NCBI GenBank assembly: GCA_946479905.1
Contig: CAMLIA010000001.1
Span: 1-64,000, forward strand
From: an uncultured Frankiales bacterium
GTDB taxonomy: Bacteria > Actinomycetota > Actinomycetes > Mycobacteriales > SCTD01
Direction of reading: 5' to 3'
DNA: 64,000 nt
Below are positions 1 to 7,628 of this stretch, piece by piece (positions within the stretch are counted from its first letter, which is position 1; each line of letters begins with the position of its first letter). Below the pieces are notes generated by a model. It did not search any database. It saw only the letters and a program-made list of their open reading frames with translations, and was not told the origin of the DNA. Position numbers and translations under genes: made by a program.

Positions 1-81
1 TTCTTCATGGTGGTCCTTCGGGTCAGCCTGCTGGACGAGCGGTCATCTAACCACGACACGTCCTACCTGTCCCAGGTGCGG

Positions 82-2289
82 CTATGCCAGACCCAGCTCG
101 TCGATGTACAGCAGTGTCCCCGAGGTAAGGCTCACGTGGACCACACCGTTGGCCGGGACGCGCACCCACACGAAGCCGGACTGCGGCTGCTGCGGGCCGT
201 AGCTCATCGTCTGGATGACCGGGCTCTTGTCCCCGTCGGCGGTGACGGACAGGTTGCCGTAGCCGAGCGCCGACGCGATGCCGACGTTGAGCAGCGCCAC
301 CCTGCCGTAGGCCGTCGATGGGAACGTCACGTTGGTCGAGGTGGTCCGTCCGGTGGTGGCGACCAACCGGGTCGGGCCGCTGGTGTCGAGGGCGTGGCCG
401 CCGCTCACGACCCAGCCCTCGATGCCGAGCACGACCGTCGCGGCAGACGACGTCCAGACCTGCACGGTGCGCGAGGACGGGTTGACCGGCACCAGCACCG
501 ACGTGGTCAGGCTCACCGACGGCGCGTAGGCCAGCGTGGTCACCGCCGGTCGGGGTGCGCCGCCCTCGAACACCGTCGCCGTCCCGGAGGAGGCCGCCCC
601 GGTCACGAGGAGTCGGACCTCGACGGCGGTGGCGTTGCCCGGGACGTACGACGGGAGCGCGGCCGAGAGCGTGCCGGTGTGCGGCCCCGTCGGCACTCCC
701 CCGAGCCCGCTGCGAGTGTCGAGGAACCGCTCGCCGCTCGGGCTGTGGGACACCAGCCCGTCCTCGTGGGGCGCGGCGTAGCCGACGACGTCGATCCAGA
801 GGTGGGTCGCCGCGCCGCTCTCCTGCACGACGACCTGCCGTCCGGTGCCGATCGGGACGACGACGGTGTTGGAGCTCGCGCGGCTCGAGGAGTACCGGAC
901 CTGACTGACGCCGGGGGAGCTGGTGCCGGCGGGGAACAGCTGCACCGCACCGCTGCCCAGCGCGTTGACCGCGTGGACCGTCAGCACGGCCGCTGTGGCG
1001 TTGGCCGGGACGGTCGAGGGCATCGTGATGACCGCCTGGCCGCGCTGCCTGCTGCTGCAGCCGACGCCGTCACCGGTGGAGGTCGACAGCACCCGCTGTC
1101 CGGCGATCGCGACGAGGCCGTCGCTGACGCTGCTCGGCGCGGCGGCCGGCAGGCCGGCCGAGGCGAACCGGACGGGGCCTCGCCTCGACGTACCCCGGAA
1201 GCTCACGGCCTTGACGAACCACGATGCCGACGCGTTGGCGAGACCGGTGTCCGTCCAGGAGGTGCCGGTGACGGTGGCGACCTGGCAGCCGTTGCGGAAG
1301 ACCTGGTAGGAGGTCGCACCGGTGCTGGCGTTCCAGGACAGCGTCACGTCCTGCCCGCTCGTCGTCGCGCTGAGCGCGCTCGGCGGCGCCGGGGGCGTGA
1401 CGGCGGCGCCGAGGATGCTGTGCATCTGGTCGACGTAGGCGCCGTGGCCGGAGCCGCTGCGCCACTCGGTCGCGGACTCGACGCCGGTGGCCTCGGTCCA
1501 CTCGTTCCAGGTCGTGGTGATCTTGAAGCGGACCTTGGCGGCCTTCATGGCGCGCAGGTCGGTGGCGAAGCGGGACACGCTGCGGGCCAGCCGGGGCGCG
1601 GACTCGCCGACCTTGTTGAAGCCAGGGCTGACCGCGTAGGAGTTGCCCATCTGGAAGTGGCCGTTGGCGGGGGCGTAGCCGTACCAGCCCTGCGGTTGCG
1701 GGCTGCAGCCGCCGTACCCGGGCACGGTCTTCATGACGATGTAGAAGCGGTGCAGGCTGTCCGCCGCCTCCCAGCGGGCGGCGGCGTTGCAGGTGTCGCT
1801 CGCGTCGCCGTACAGGAACATCACCGGCTTGCCGCCGACCCGGAAGTAGTTGGGGTCGTTGCCGTAGCGGGAGTAGATCCAGTCGAGGTCGGCCTTCGCG
1901 GCGGTGCTCGACGGGTTCTTGCCGCCGCCCTCGTCCTCGTTGAGGAGCGCCCAGCGGAAGGTGCTGTCGTCGGCGGCGCGCAGGTGGTTGCCGAAGACCT
2001 GGTCGGGGAAGCTGCCGCGGCCGAACCACGAGTAGAGGCCGACCTGCTGGCCGGCGTACTGCATGTCGAGGATCTGGTTCCGGATCACCTCGACGTCGTG
2101 GTAGTCGACGGGCTTGTCCGGGTGGACCTTGGACGCCTGCTTCACCTCGGTCGGGTAGAAGACGGCCGCGTTCACCGGCAGCGCCGGCTGGTAGCTGGTG
2201 CTCGCCGCGAGCACGGTCGCAGGGCTCTGCGTGACGCCCAGCAGGGAGCCGAGCAGGAGCAGGGGCAACGCGAGGGACAGGCGCTTCAC
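82..2289 (-). CDS. Secreted GH99-like glycoside hydrolase with Fn3 and beta-repeat tail
   Basis: A 735-residue exported protein, probably acting on a polysaccharide outside the cell. The chosen GTG start is followed directly by a signal peptide (KRLSLALPLLLLGSLLGV). A longer ATG frame from 2412 would add 41 basic residues before it. Residues about 35-290 look like the GH99/GH71-like TIM-barrel family seen in bacterial surface proteins: an early AVFYPTE segment, YSWFGRG, and the WNEW motif at 261-264. A fibronectin type III domain follows (about 300-385). Three repeats of roughly 110 residues come next, the second with the FLDTR motif and the first ending in DVVGYA, a layout common in actinobacterial cell-wall proteins. 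Substrate and activity are inferred; the GH99-like call rests on motif recall. Confidence 0.7.
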   Translation of the reverse strand: MKRLSLALPLLLLGSLLGVTQSPATVLAASTSYQPALPVNAAVFYPTEVKQASKVHPDKPVDYHDVEVIRNQILDMQYAGQQVGLYSWFGRGSFPDQVFGNHLRAADDSTFRWALLNEDEGGGKNPSSTAAKADLDWIYSRYGNDPNYFRVGGKPVMFLYGDASDTCNAAARWEAADSLHRFYIVMKTVPGYGGCSPQPQGWYGYAPANGHFQMGNSYAVSPGFNKVGESAPRLARSVSRFATDLRAMKAAKVRFKITTTWNEWTEATGVESATEWRSGSGHGAYVDQMHSILGAAVTPPAPPSALSATTSGQDVTLSWNASTGATSYQVFRNGCQVATVTGTSWTDTGLANASASWFVKAVSFRGTSRRGPVRFASAGLPAAAPSSVSDGLVAIAGQRVLSTSTGDGVGCSSRQRGQAVITMPSTVPANATAAVLTVHAVNALGSGAVQLFPAGTSSPGVSQVRYSSSRASSNTVVVPIGTGRQVVVQESGAATHLWIDVVGYAAPHEDGLVSHSPSGERFLDTRSGLGGVPTGPHTGTLSAALPSYVPGNATAVEVRLLVTGAASSGTATVFEGGAPRPAVTTLAYAPSVSLTTSVLVPVNPSSRTVQVWTSSAATVVLGIEGWVVSGGHALDTSGPTRLVATTGRTTSTNVTFPSTAYGRVALLNVGIASALGYGNLSVTADGDKSPVIQTMSYGPQQPQSGFVWVRVPANGVVHVSLTSGTLLYIDELGLA

Positions 2290-2324
2290 CAAGGGTGCAT
2301 CGGCACGCCCGCCCCCGAACTGAG

Positions 2325-2430
2325 CCACTTCCCTGATCCTGCGTGCACCTCCGCGCACCCTCTTCCGCCCGTTCACGCTCAGCGGCGGAGAGGTGGGAGC
2401 CCTCGAGTGCACGCAGTTTCAGGGAAGTGG
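2325..2430. repeat. Long intergenic inverted repeat (24-nt arms)
   Basis: Arms at 2325-2348 and 2407-2430 pair as 12 bp plus 10 bp around a two-base mismatch (CCACTTCCCTGA...CTGCGTGCAC with its complement). An inner stem pairs CTCTTCCGCC near 2358 with GGCGGAGAG near 2383. The element fills the gap between two minus-strand genes and could end transcription of the LmeA-like gene, although no T tract follows. It shares the TGCAC core and CTTCC flavour of the palindromes at 10.5-11.8 kb but is not clearly the same family. Confidence 0.6.
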
Positions 2431-2445
2431 GGGTTGACGTGCGCG

Positions 2446-3105
2446 TTACTGAGGGGTCAGGACGGTCCGGCCGGTGGAGGCGACGAGGTGGACGCCGTCG
2501 GGCTCGGCAGTGGCGCTGTCGAGGTGCAGGCCGTAGGGCAGGTCGGGGATGCGGACGCTGAAGTCGAGCACGCCCCGCAGCGGCAGGCTCACCCCTGCGG
2601 CACTGAGGCTCTGCGCGGTGACGATGACCCGGTTGCCCCTGAGGGTGACGGTGCTGCGCGCCGTCGCCTTCGCACCGGCGACGTTGCCGGTGACGGCGAC
2701 GCCCTGACCGCTGGGGGTCACCGTCAGGTTGGCGAGGCCGCTGCGGTGGGCGAGCTCGAGGTAGGTCACGACGGCGGTGGCCCGCAGCCCGTCGACCGGG
2801 ATCTGGGTGGCCTGGCGGACGTCGGACAGCTTGATCTGGGCGCCGTCGACCGTGACGTCGAGCCGGCTGACGGTGACGCCGTTTCGGGTCAGGTCGACGA
2901 CGTGCACGTCGGTGCGGCCGTAGCGGCCGTTCAGCGCCTGGGTGAGGAACGGGAAGCCGTGGATGTCGACGTGCGGGCTGACGTCGAGCCGGCCGTCCTC
3001 GCGCATCCGGTCCGCGACGGACTTCTCGACGTAGTGCACGGCGACCCGGTCGGCGGCGACGAGCAGCACGACGAGGACGACCAGCGCGGTGAGCAGCCTT
3101 CTCAC
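2446..3105 (-). CDS. LmeA-like phospholipid-binding protein (DUF2993)
   Basis: A 219-residue envelope protein with an N-terminal signal anchor (LLTALVVLVVLLVAAD). It then shows the DUF2993/LmeA fold hallmarks: VSPHVDIHGFPFLTQAL, where the GFPF(L/F)TQ segment is characteristic, and a C-terminal LPYGLHL segment. In mycobacteria LmeA binds phosphatidylinositides and aids mannan elongation; that role here is only inferred from the family. Its ATG overlaps the stop of the upstream membrane-protein gene by 4 bp, so the two are probably translated together. Confidence 0.75.
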   Translation of the reverse strand: MRRLLTALVVLVVLLVAADRVAVHYVEKSVADRMREDGRLDVSPHVDIHGFPFLTQALNGRYGRTDVHVVDLTRNGVTVSRLDVTVDGAQIKLSDVRQATQIPVDGLRATAVVTYLELAHRSGLANLTVTPSGQGVAVTGNVAGAKATARSTVTLRGNRVIVTAQSLSAAGVSLPLRGVLDFSVRIPDLPYGLHLDSATAEPDGVHLVASTGRTVLTPQ

Positions 3106-3914
3106 CGGTCGAGCAGACGGACGGCGGTCAGCACGACAGGGCCCAGCAGGGCGAACGGCACGAACAGGCTGGTGGGCCGCAGCGCGGCCACCCTTCGGGC
3201 GTCCTCGTGCGCGGGGGTCAGCTCGGCCGCGGCCAGGTCGAGCAGCAGGTCGGTGGCGGCGACGGCAGCGGCTGCGGCCAGGCCGATCAGGGGCGCCCGG
3301 TCGACGTGCCCGACGGCAGCGGCCGCGGCGACCCCGCAGCCGAGGGCCAGGACGAGGCCCGGCCAGGCGCGCGTGGAGCCGACCGCCAGCGCGGGCCGGT
3401 GCACGACCCGGTCGCCGATCCGGCCGGCGAGCAGAGCCGCGGCCCCGGCGGCGAGCGCCACCCGGGTGGGCCAGACGCCGTCGGCGGTGCGGGCCGCCGC
3501 GGCCAGCCCGGCGGCAGAGGTGACGATCGTGACGGCCACCAGGGTGTCGGCGAGCGACTCGGTGACGCGGCTGCGCTCGCGGCGGACGAGCTGGTGCGCC
3601 AGCCCGGCCACGAGGGCGAGCGCGACGACGGCGCCGAGGTACCTCGCGTGGCCGTCGTCCAGCACGATCGTCACGTCCGCAGCGGCGGCGGAGAGCACGG
3701 CGAGGGCGAAGACGCCCTGGGCGGCAGGCGCCTCGGTGACCGCGAGGAAGCCGAGCACCGCCAGCAGCTGGACGACCGCGACGCCGGCGAGCAGCAGGTC
3801 CTCGTGCGCCCAGGCGAGCGCGAGCAGGGCGCCACCGAGCACCGCACCGGCCGCCCCCTGGCCCAGCAGCGGGGGCCGCGGCGCGTGCTGCCGGACGGCC
3901 GCCTCCGTGGTCAT
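3102..3914 (-). CDS. Polytopic membrane protein, unknown function
   Basis: 270 residues, almost entirely hydrophobic, with about eight predicted membrane segments. No catalytic motif is visible and I do not recognise the family. The start is the ATG at 3914, preceded by an 87-bp gap that also serves the divergent glnR gene. The frame stays open much further upstream, but that extension runs antisense through glnR and lacks membrane character. Its stop overlaps the start of the LmeA-like gene (ATGA), suggesting an envelope role shared with that protein. Confidence 0.65.
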   Translation of the reverse strand: MTTEAAVRQHAPRPPLLGQGAAGAVLGGALLALAWAHEDLLLAGVAVVQLLAVLGFLAVTEAPAAQGVFALAVLSAAAADVTIVLDDGHARYLGAVVALALVAGLAHQLVRRERSRVTESLADTLVAVTIVTSAAGLAAAARTADGVWPTRVALAAGAAALLAGRIGDRVVHRPALAVGSTRAWPGLVLALGCGVAAAAAVGHVDRAPLIGLAAAAAVAATDLLLDLAAAELTPAHEDARRVAALRPTSLFVPFALLGPVVLTAVRLLDR

Positions 3915-4001
3915 GGCACAGATCCTGTCAGAGGCCGGTAGAGTGGTGGCGTTCGCGAGGCAACGGCGCCTCTCCACGGTTCGACCTGGAGGTCCGCCCG
4001 C

Positions 4002-4733
4002 GTGGCCACGCTGCTGCTGCTCACGAACGCGATGACGCCGTCCACCGAGGTGCTCCCCGCCCTCGGCCTGCTGGCCCACACGGTGCGCGTCGCGCCTCTC
4101 GAGGTGAGCGCCCTGCTCGACGAGACCGGCGGCCCTGTCTCCGACGCGATCCTCGTCGATGCCCGCCGCGACCTCGTACAAGCCCGTTCGCTGTGCCGGC
4201 TGCTGCGGACCACCGGCGTCTCGGTGCCCGTCTTCGCCGTCCTCACCGAGGGTGGGCTGGTCGCCCTGACCGCCGAGTGGGGCGTCGACGACGTGCTGCT
4301 CGACAGCGCCGGCCCGGCCGAGGTCGACGCGCGGCTGCGGCTGGCGACCGGCCGGGTCGTCGCACCCGACGCCGCTCCGAACGAGCCCGGCGTGGTGCGC
4401 GCCGGCGACCTCACGATCGACGAGGGCACCTACACCTGCCGGCTCCGCGGGCGCGCGCTCGACCTCACCTTCAAGGAGTTCGAGCTGCTGAAGTACCTCG
4501 CGCAGCACCCCGGCCGGGTCTTCACCCGCGCCCAGCTGCTGCAGGAGGTCTGGGGCTACGACTACTACGGAGGTACGCGGACGGTCGACGTCCACGTCCG
4601 CCGGCTGCGCGCGAAGCTCGGCGCCGAGCACGAGCAGCTCATCGGCACCGTGCGGCACGTCGGGTACAAGTTCGTGACGCAGCCGCTGACGCCGCTGCCC
4701 GAGGACGCGCCCGCTCAGACCGCGAGCTTGTAG
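4002..4733 (+). CDS. glnR: GlnR-type nitrogen response regulator
   Basis: A 243-residue OmpR/PhoB-family regulator matching actinobacterial GlnR closely. The N-terminal [21 protein letters not shown] and ILVDARRDL segments (Asp53 of the atypical receiver) are hallmarks, as is the winged-helix domain with [18 protein letters not shown] and [14 protein letters not shown]. GlnR is an orphan regulator that controls ammonium assimilation genes. Known GlnR receivers dimerise without classical phosphorylation. A GGAGG box at 3988-3992 sits 9 bases before the GTG start. The 3' end overlaps the convergent ATPase gene by 19 bp. Confidence 0.93.
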   Translation: MATLLLLTNAMTPSTEVLPALGLLAHTVRVAPLEVSALLDETGGPVSDAILVDARRDLVQARSLCRLLRTTGVSVPVFAVLTEGGLVALTAEWGVDDVLLDSAGPAEVDARLRLATGRVVAPDAAPNEPGVVRAGDLTIDEGTYTCRLRGRALDLTFKEFELLKYLAQHPGRVFTRAQLLQEVWGYDYYGGTRTVDVHVRRLRAKLGAEHEQLIGTVRHVGYKFVTQPLTPLPEDAPAQTASL

Positions 4734-5263
4734 GGCGCCGGCCCGAGCAGCTCCTCGACGTCCTTCGTCGTGCGCAGCCGCACGACCGTCAGGTGCTGGA
4801 ACCGCGGGTCGCTGATGCGGCCCTCGATGCGGCGCCGGAAGCGGCGGTGCGAGGTCAGCGACAGCACCACCGGGTGCCGGGGCGTCATCCAGCCCAGCCA
4901 GGTCTCGCGCAGGCCGTTCGGGCGGACGTAGCGGTCCCGCAGCCGGCGCCAGGTCCGCCGGACCGCCCGCCGGAACGGGATGCCGAACGGCAGGTCGATC
5001 CACACGAGGGTGTCGGCAGCCGCCCACACCGAGTCCCAGGACTCCGGGGCCCCCCAGTCGTCGAGGATCCAGCCGGGCTGCGCGAGGGCCGTGGCGAGGT
5101 CGGCGGCGAACGTGTCCCGCACCCGGTAGTCGGGAGTGAAGTAGAGCTGGTCGATCTCGACGTGCGGCAGCCCCATCCGCTCCGCCAGGTTCATGGACAC
5201 CGACGTCTTCCCCGACCCGGGGAGTCCCGTGACGAGGATGCGGGAGCCAGGGAGGGTCGTCAT
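4715..5263 (-). CDS. P-loop ATPase, adenylate-kinase/topology-modulation (FlaR-like) family
   Basis: 182 residues with a Walker [10 protein letters not shown] at about 13-21 and an [11 protein letters not shown] segment. It also has the [22 protein letters not shown] segment typical of small kinase-like ATPases annotated as DNA topology modulation protein FlaR or adenylate kinase-like. The true substrate is unknown for this family. The start is the ATG at 5263; the frame continues upstream only as antisense of mshD. It is divergent from mshD across an 87-bp gap and overlaps glnR at the 3' end. Confidence 0.75.
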   Translation of the reverse strand: MTTLPGSRILVTGLPGSGKTSVSMNLAERMGLPHVEIDQLYFTPDYRVRDTFAADLATALAQPGWILDDWGAPESWDSVWAAADTLVWIDLPFGIPFRRAVRRTWRRLRDRYVRPNGLRETWLGWMTPRHPVVLSLTSHRRFRRRIEGRISDPRFQHLTVVRLRTTKDVEELLGPAPYKLAV

Positions 5264-5284
5264 CTCTCGCGCAATCGTGTCAGA

Positions 5285-5311
5285 TGGACGCGCGGTTACG
5301 TCCACCTGGAC
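5285..5311. promoter_or_regulatory. Possible operator in the kinase/mshD divergent gap
   Basis: TGGACG and CGTCCA arms (5285-5290 and 5299-5304, 8-nt spacer) are followed at once by GTCCA-CC-TGGAC (5300-5311). Overlapping inverted repeats in a divergent promoter region suggest regulator binding, but the arms are short. Confidence 0.25.
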
Positions 5312-5350
5312 GGTTGTCGTCAGGCCGAACCGCCGACCTGAGCCACTAGC

Positions 5351-6256
5351 GTGCAGCCCGTGACGATCGCGGTGCGCGGGCGGCTGTCCCCCGACGAGGT
5401 GGCCGAGGTCAAGGCGCTGGTCAAGGCCGTCAAGGCGGCCGACGGCGTGCCCCCGCTGTCGGACCACGTGCTGCTGCACCTCCCTCGCGGCGGCGACGAG
5501 CACGTCCAGCACCTGCTGGCCCGCGGGCCCTCCGGACTGGTCGGCTACGCGCACCTCGACGTCAGCGACCAGGTGGCGGGGGCCGCCGGCGAGGTCGCGG
5601 TGCACCCGTCGTACCGCCGTCAGGGGCTGGGACGCGAGCTGGTCTCCCGGGCCATCGAGCTGTCACCCGACGGGCGGCTGCGGCTGTGGGCGCGGGGGGA
5701 GAACCCTGCCGCGGCGCGACTGGCGGCCTCCCTCGGCTTCACGCGGACCCGGGTGCTGCGCCAGATGCGTCGGCCGCTGGTCGACCTGCCCGAGGCGGTG
5801 CTGCCGTCCGGGGTGGTCGTGCGCACCTTCGAGGTCGGGGCGGACGAGGAGGCGTGGACAGCCCTCAACAACGAGGCGTTCGCGAGCCACCCGGACCAGG
5901 GCTCGTGGTCGGTGGACGAGGTGCGGGTCCGGGAGCAGGAGTCGTGGTTCGACCCGGCCGGCTTCTTCCTCGCGGTCCGCGACGGGCGGCTCGTCGGGTT
6001 CCACTGGACCAAGGTGCACGGCGCCGACGGGCACGACCACGAGCCGATCGGGGAGGTGTACGTCGTGGGGGTGGCCGACTCCGAGCGGGGCACCGGCCTC
6101 GGGAAGGCGCTGACCCTGATCGGCCTGCAGCACCTGGCGGCGAGGGGGCTCGCGGAGGCGCTGCTCTACGTCGACGAGTCGAACCCAGCCGCCATCGGCC
6201 TCTACGAGCGGCTCGGGTTCACGACCTGGTCGAAGGACGTGAGCTGGTCCCGCTGA
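5351..6256 (+). CDS. mshD: Mycothiol synthase (mycothiol acetyltransferase)
   Basis: 301 residues made of two GNAT domains, the arrangement of MshD. MshD transfers acetyl from acetyl-CoA to the cysteine of Cys-GlcN-Ins in the last step of mycothiol synthesis. The first domain has GEVAVHPSYRRQGLGREL and the second GEVYVVGVADSERGTGLGKAL, both acetyl-CoA-binding A-type motifs, and the protein ends with ESNPAAIGLYERLGF. The GTG at 5351 is used; a second GTG three codons on is equally possible. Its last 38 bases overlap the convergent MFS gene. Mycothiol replaces glutathione in actinobacteria, which matters for the tyrosine pathway at 41-44 kb. Confidence 0.92.
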   Translation: MQPVTIAVRGRLSPDEVAEVKALVKAVKAADGVPPLSDHVLLHLPRGGDEHVQHLLARGPSGLVGYAHLDVSDQVAGAAGEVAVHPSYRRQGLGRELVSRAIELSPDGRLRLWARGENPAAARLAASLGFTRTRVLRQMRRPLVDLPEAVLPSGVVVRTFEVGADEEAWTALNNEAFASHPDQGSWSVDEVRVREQESWFDPAGFFLAVRDGRLVGFHWTKVHGADGHDHEPIGEVYVVGVADSERGTGLGKALTLIGLQHLAARGLAEALLYVDESNPAAIGLYERLGFTTWSKDVSWSR

Positions 6257-7544
6257 CCCCGCGGGTGCGGGCCGTGTAGATGAGGCCGAGCACCGGGATG
6301 GCGGTGACGAAGGCGAAGACGACGTGCAGCGCGCCGTCGTACCCCAGACCGGTGTGGTCGGCGAACGAGAGCAGCAGGCCGAGCGCACCGCCGGCGGCCC
6401 ACCCCAGCTGGAGGAAGGTCTCCGACTTCGCGAACGCCGACCCGGTCTGCTGAGCACTGACGTGCGTCTGCAGCGCCGCGTCGAGCGAGTACTTCCCGAG
6501 CGACGCCCCGAGCCCCACCGACCCGACCGCGATCGCCTGCAGCAGAGGCTTTCCGAGCACGGCCGCGACCGCGGCGGCCACCATCGGGGCCAGCAGCGCG
6601 AAGGCCGTGACCCGCGCGACCCGGGCCGCCGGCAGCCGTGACGCGAGACCGGTCCCGAGCAGGCCGCCCAGCACCCCGGCACCCAGCACCAGCCCGGCTG
6701 TCATCACCGAGGCGTGGTGGGACTTGAGCAGGATCGCCAGGCCGAGGGTGAGCAGGCCGGTCGCCGCCCGCAGCGAGATGGTGGCGACCAGCGGCCGGCG
6801 CACGGCCCACGGGGCCTCGTGCATCGCGAACGTGTTGCGGACCGCCGGCCGGGGCGTCGGCGCGTCGTCGATGCGGCCCGGCAGCCGGAGCGCGGTGGCA
6901 GCGGCCACGAGGAACAGCGCTGCGCAGATGCGCAGGTCCCACTGCGTACCCACCGCCTTGGAGACCGCGAAGCCCACCGCGGCGGCGACGCCGGAGCTCG
7001 CGAGCGAGGCGACGTTCATCCGCGCGTTGGCGGCGACCAGCCCGAGGGACGGCGGCCGGACCCGGATCACGGCGGCCGCGCGCGCGACGGTGTAGGCGCG
7101 CTGCAGCACGAGGATGACGAGCGCCTGCGGGTAGAGGCTGAGCGACGCGAGCGAGCCGGCCAGGGTCCAGGCCGTCAGGCCCCGGCCCGCCGCCGTGATG
7201 GCGAGGACGTTGCGGCGGCCGTGCGGAAAGCGGTCGAGCAGCGGGCCGGCGATCGGGATCAGCAGCGCGAACGGCAGCAGCGTGAGGATCAGGTAGAGCG
7301 CGATCTTCCCGCGCGCCTCGCCGGCGTTGACGCTGAAGAAGGTGGTGTTGGCCAAGGCCACGGCCACCATCGCGTCGCCCGCGGCGCACAGCGCGTGGGT
7401 GGCGATGAGCGCGGCCAGGCCGCTGTGCCCGGCGCCGTCGGCCTCCGCGGCCGTCTTCACCCGGCGCGCGAAGTGCCGCGTGACCCGGACCGCGCCCTTC
7501 GCCACGTCGGCCGCCATGTCGGCAGGCGAGGAGTCCTCGGTCAC
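6219..7544 (-). CDS. MFS transporter
   Basis: 441 residues with about 12 hydrophobic segments starting near residue 45, after a cytoplasmic basic N terminus. The LLDRFPHGRRNVLAIT segment matches the MFS loop 2-3 motif, and an ARMNVASLASSG segment follows mid-protein. It most resembles uncharacterised actinobacterial MFS efflux-type proteins; the substrate cannot be told. The start is the GTG at 7544 next to a GGAGAG box; an ATG nine codons further in is an alternative. It is convergent with mshD and divergent from the MMPL gene. Confidence 0.8.
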   Translation of the reverse strand: MTEDSSPADMAADVAKGAVRVTRHFARRVKTAAEADGAGHSGLAALIATHALCAAGDAMVAVALANTTFFSVNAGEARGKIALYLILTLLPFALLIPIAGPLLDRFPHGRRNVLAITAAGRGLTAWTLAGSLASLSLYPQALVILVLQRAYTVARAAAVIRVRPPSLGLVAANARMNVASLASSGVAAAVGFAVSKAVGTQWDLRICAALFLVAAATALRLPGRIDDAPTPRPAVRNTFAMHEAPWAVRRPLVATISLRAATGLLTLGLAILLKSHHASVMTAGLVLGAGVLGGLLGTGLASRLPAARVARVTAFALLAPMVAAAVAAVLGKPLLQAIAVGSVGLGASLGKYSLDAALQTHVSAQQTGSAFAKSETFLQLGWAAGGALGLLLSFADHTGLGYDGALHVVFAFVTAIPVLGLIYTARTRGVSGTSSRPSTRS

Positions 7545-7568
7545 CTCTCCATCCTGTCGCAGAAGGGG

Positions 7569-7597
7569 TTGACGGGCTGAGATAACAGCGATAACTT
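7569..7597 (+). promoter_or_regulatory. Sigma-70-type promoter of the MMPL-TetR operon
   Basis: TTGACG (7569-7574), a 17-base spacer, then TAACTT (7592-7597), about 30 bases before the MMPL start. This is the clearest housekeeping promoter in the window. Two direct GATAAC repeats (7581-7586 and 7590-7595) cover the spacer and -10 and are a candidate site for the TetR encoded in the same operon. Confidence 0.6.
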
Positions 7598-7628
7598 ACC
7601 CGCGTTCATACACCTGGGGGTCTCGCTC

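Noticed and set aside
2286..2300. Four-codon leader frame (ATG CAC CCT TGG TGA) overlapping the GH99-like gene start
   Set aside because: Too short to separate from chance, with no ribosome site or attenuator structure tied to it.
7..4035. Very long plus-strand open frame (over 1300 codons)
   Set aside because: It is antisense to the GH99-like, LmeA-like and membrane-protein genes, is low-complexity Arg/Gly/Ala translation, and only exists because GC-rich third positions avoid stops.
3102..5027. 641-codon minus-strand frame as one gene
   Set aside because: Only the part from 3914 down has membrane-protein character; the rest is antisense of glnR and the kinase gene.
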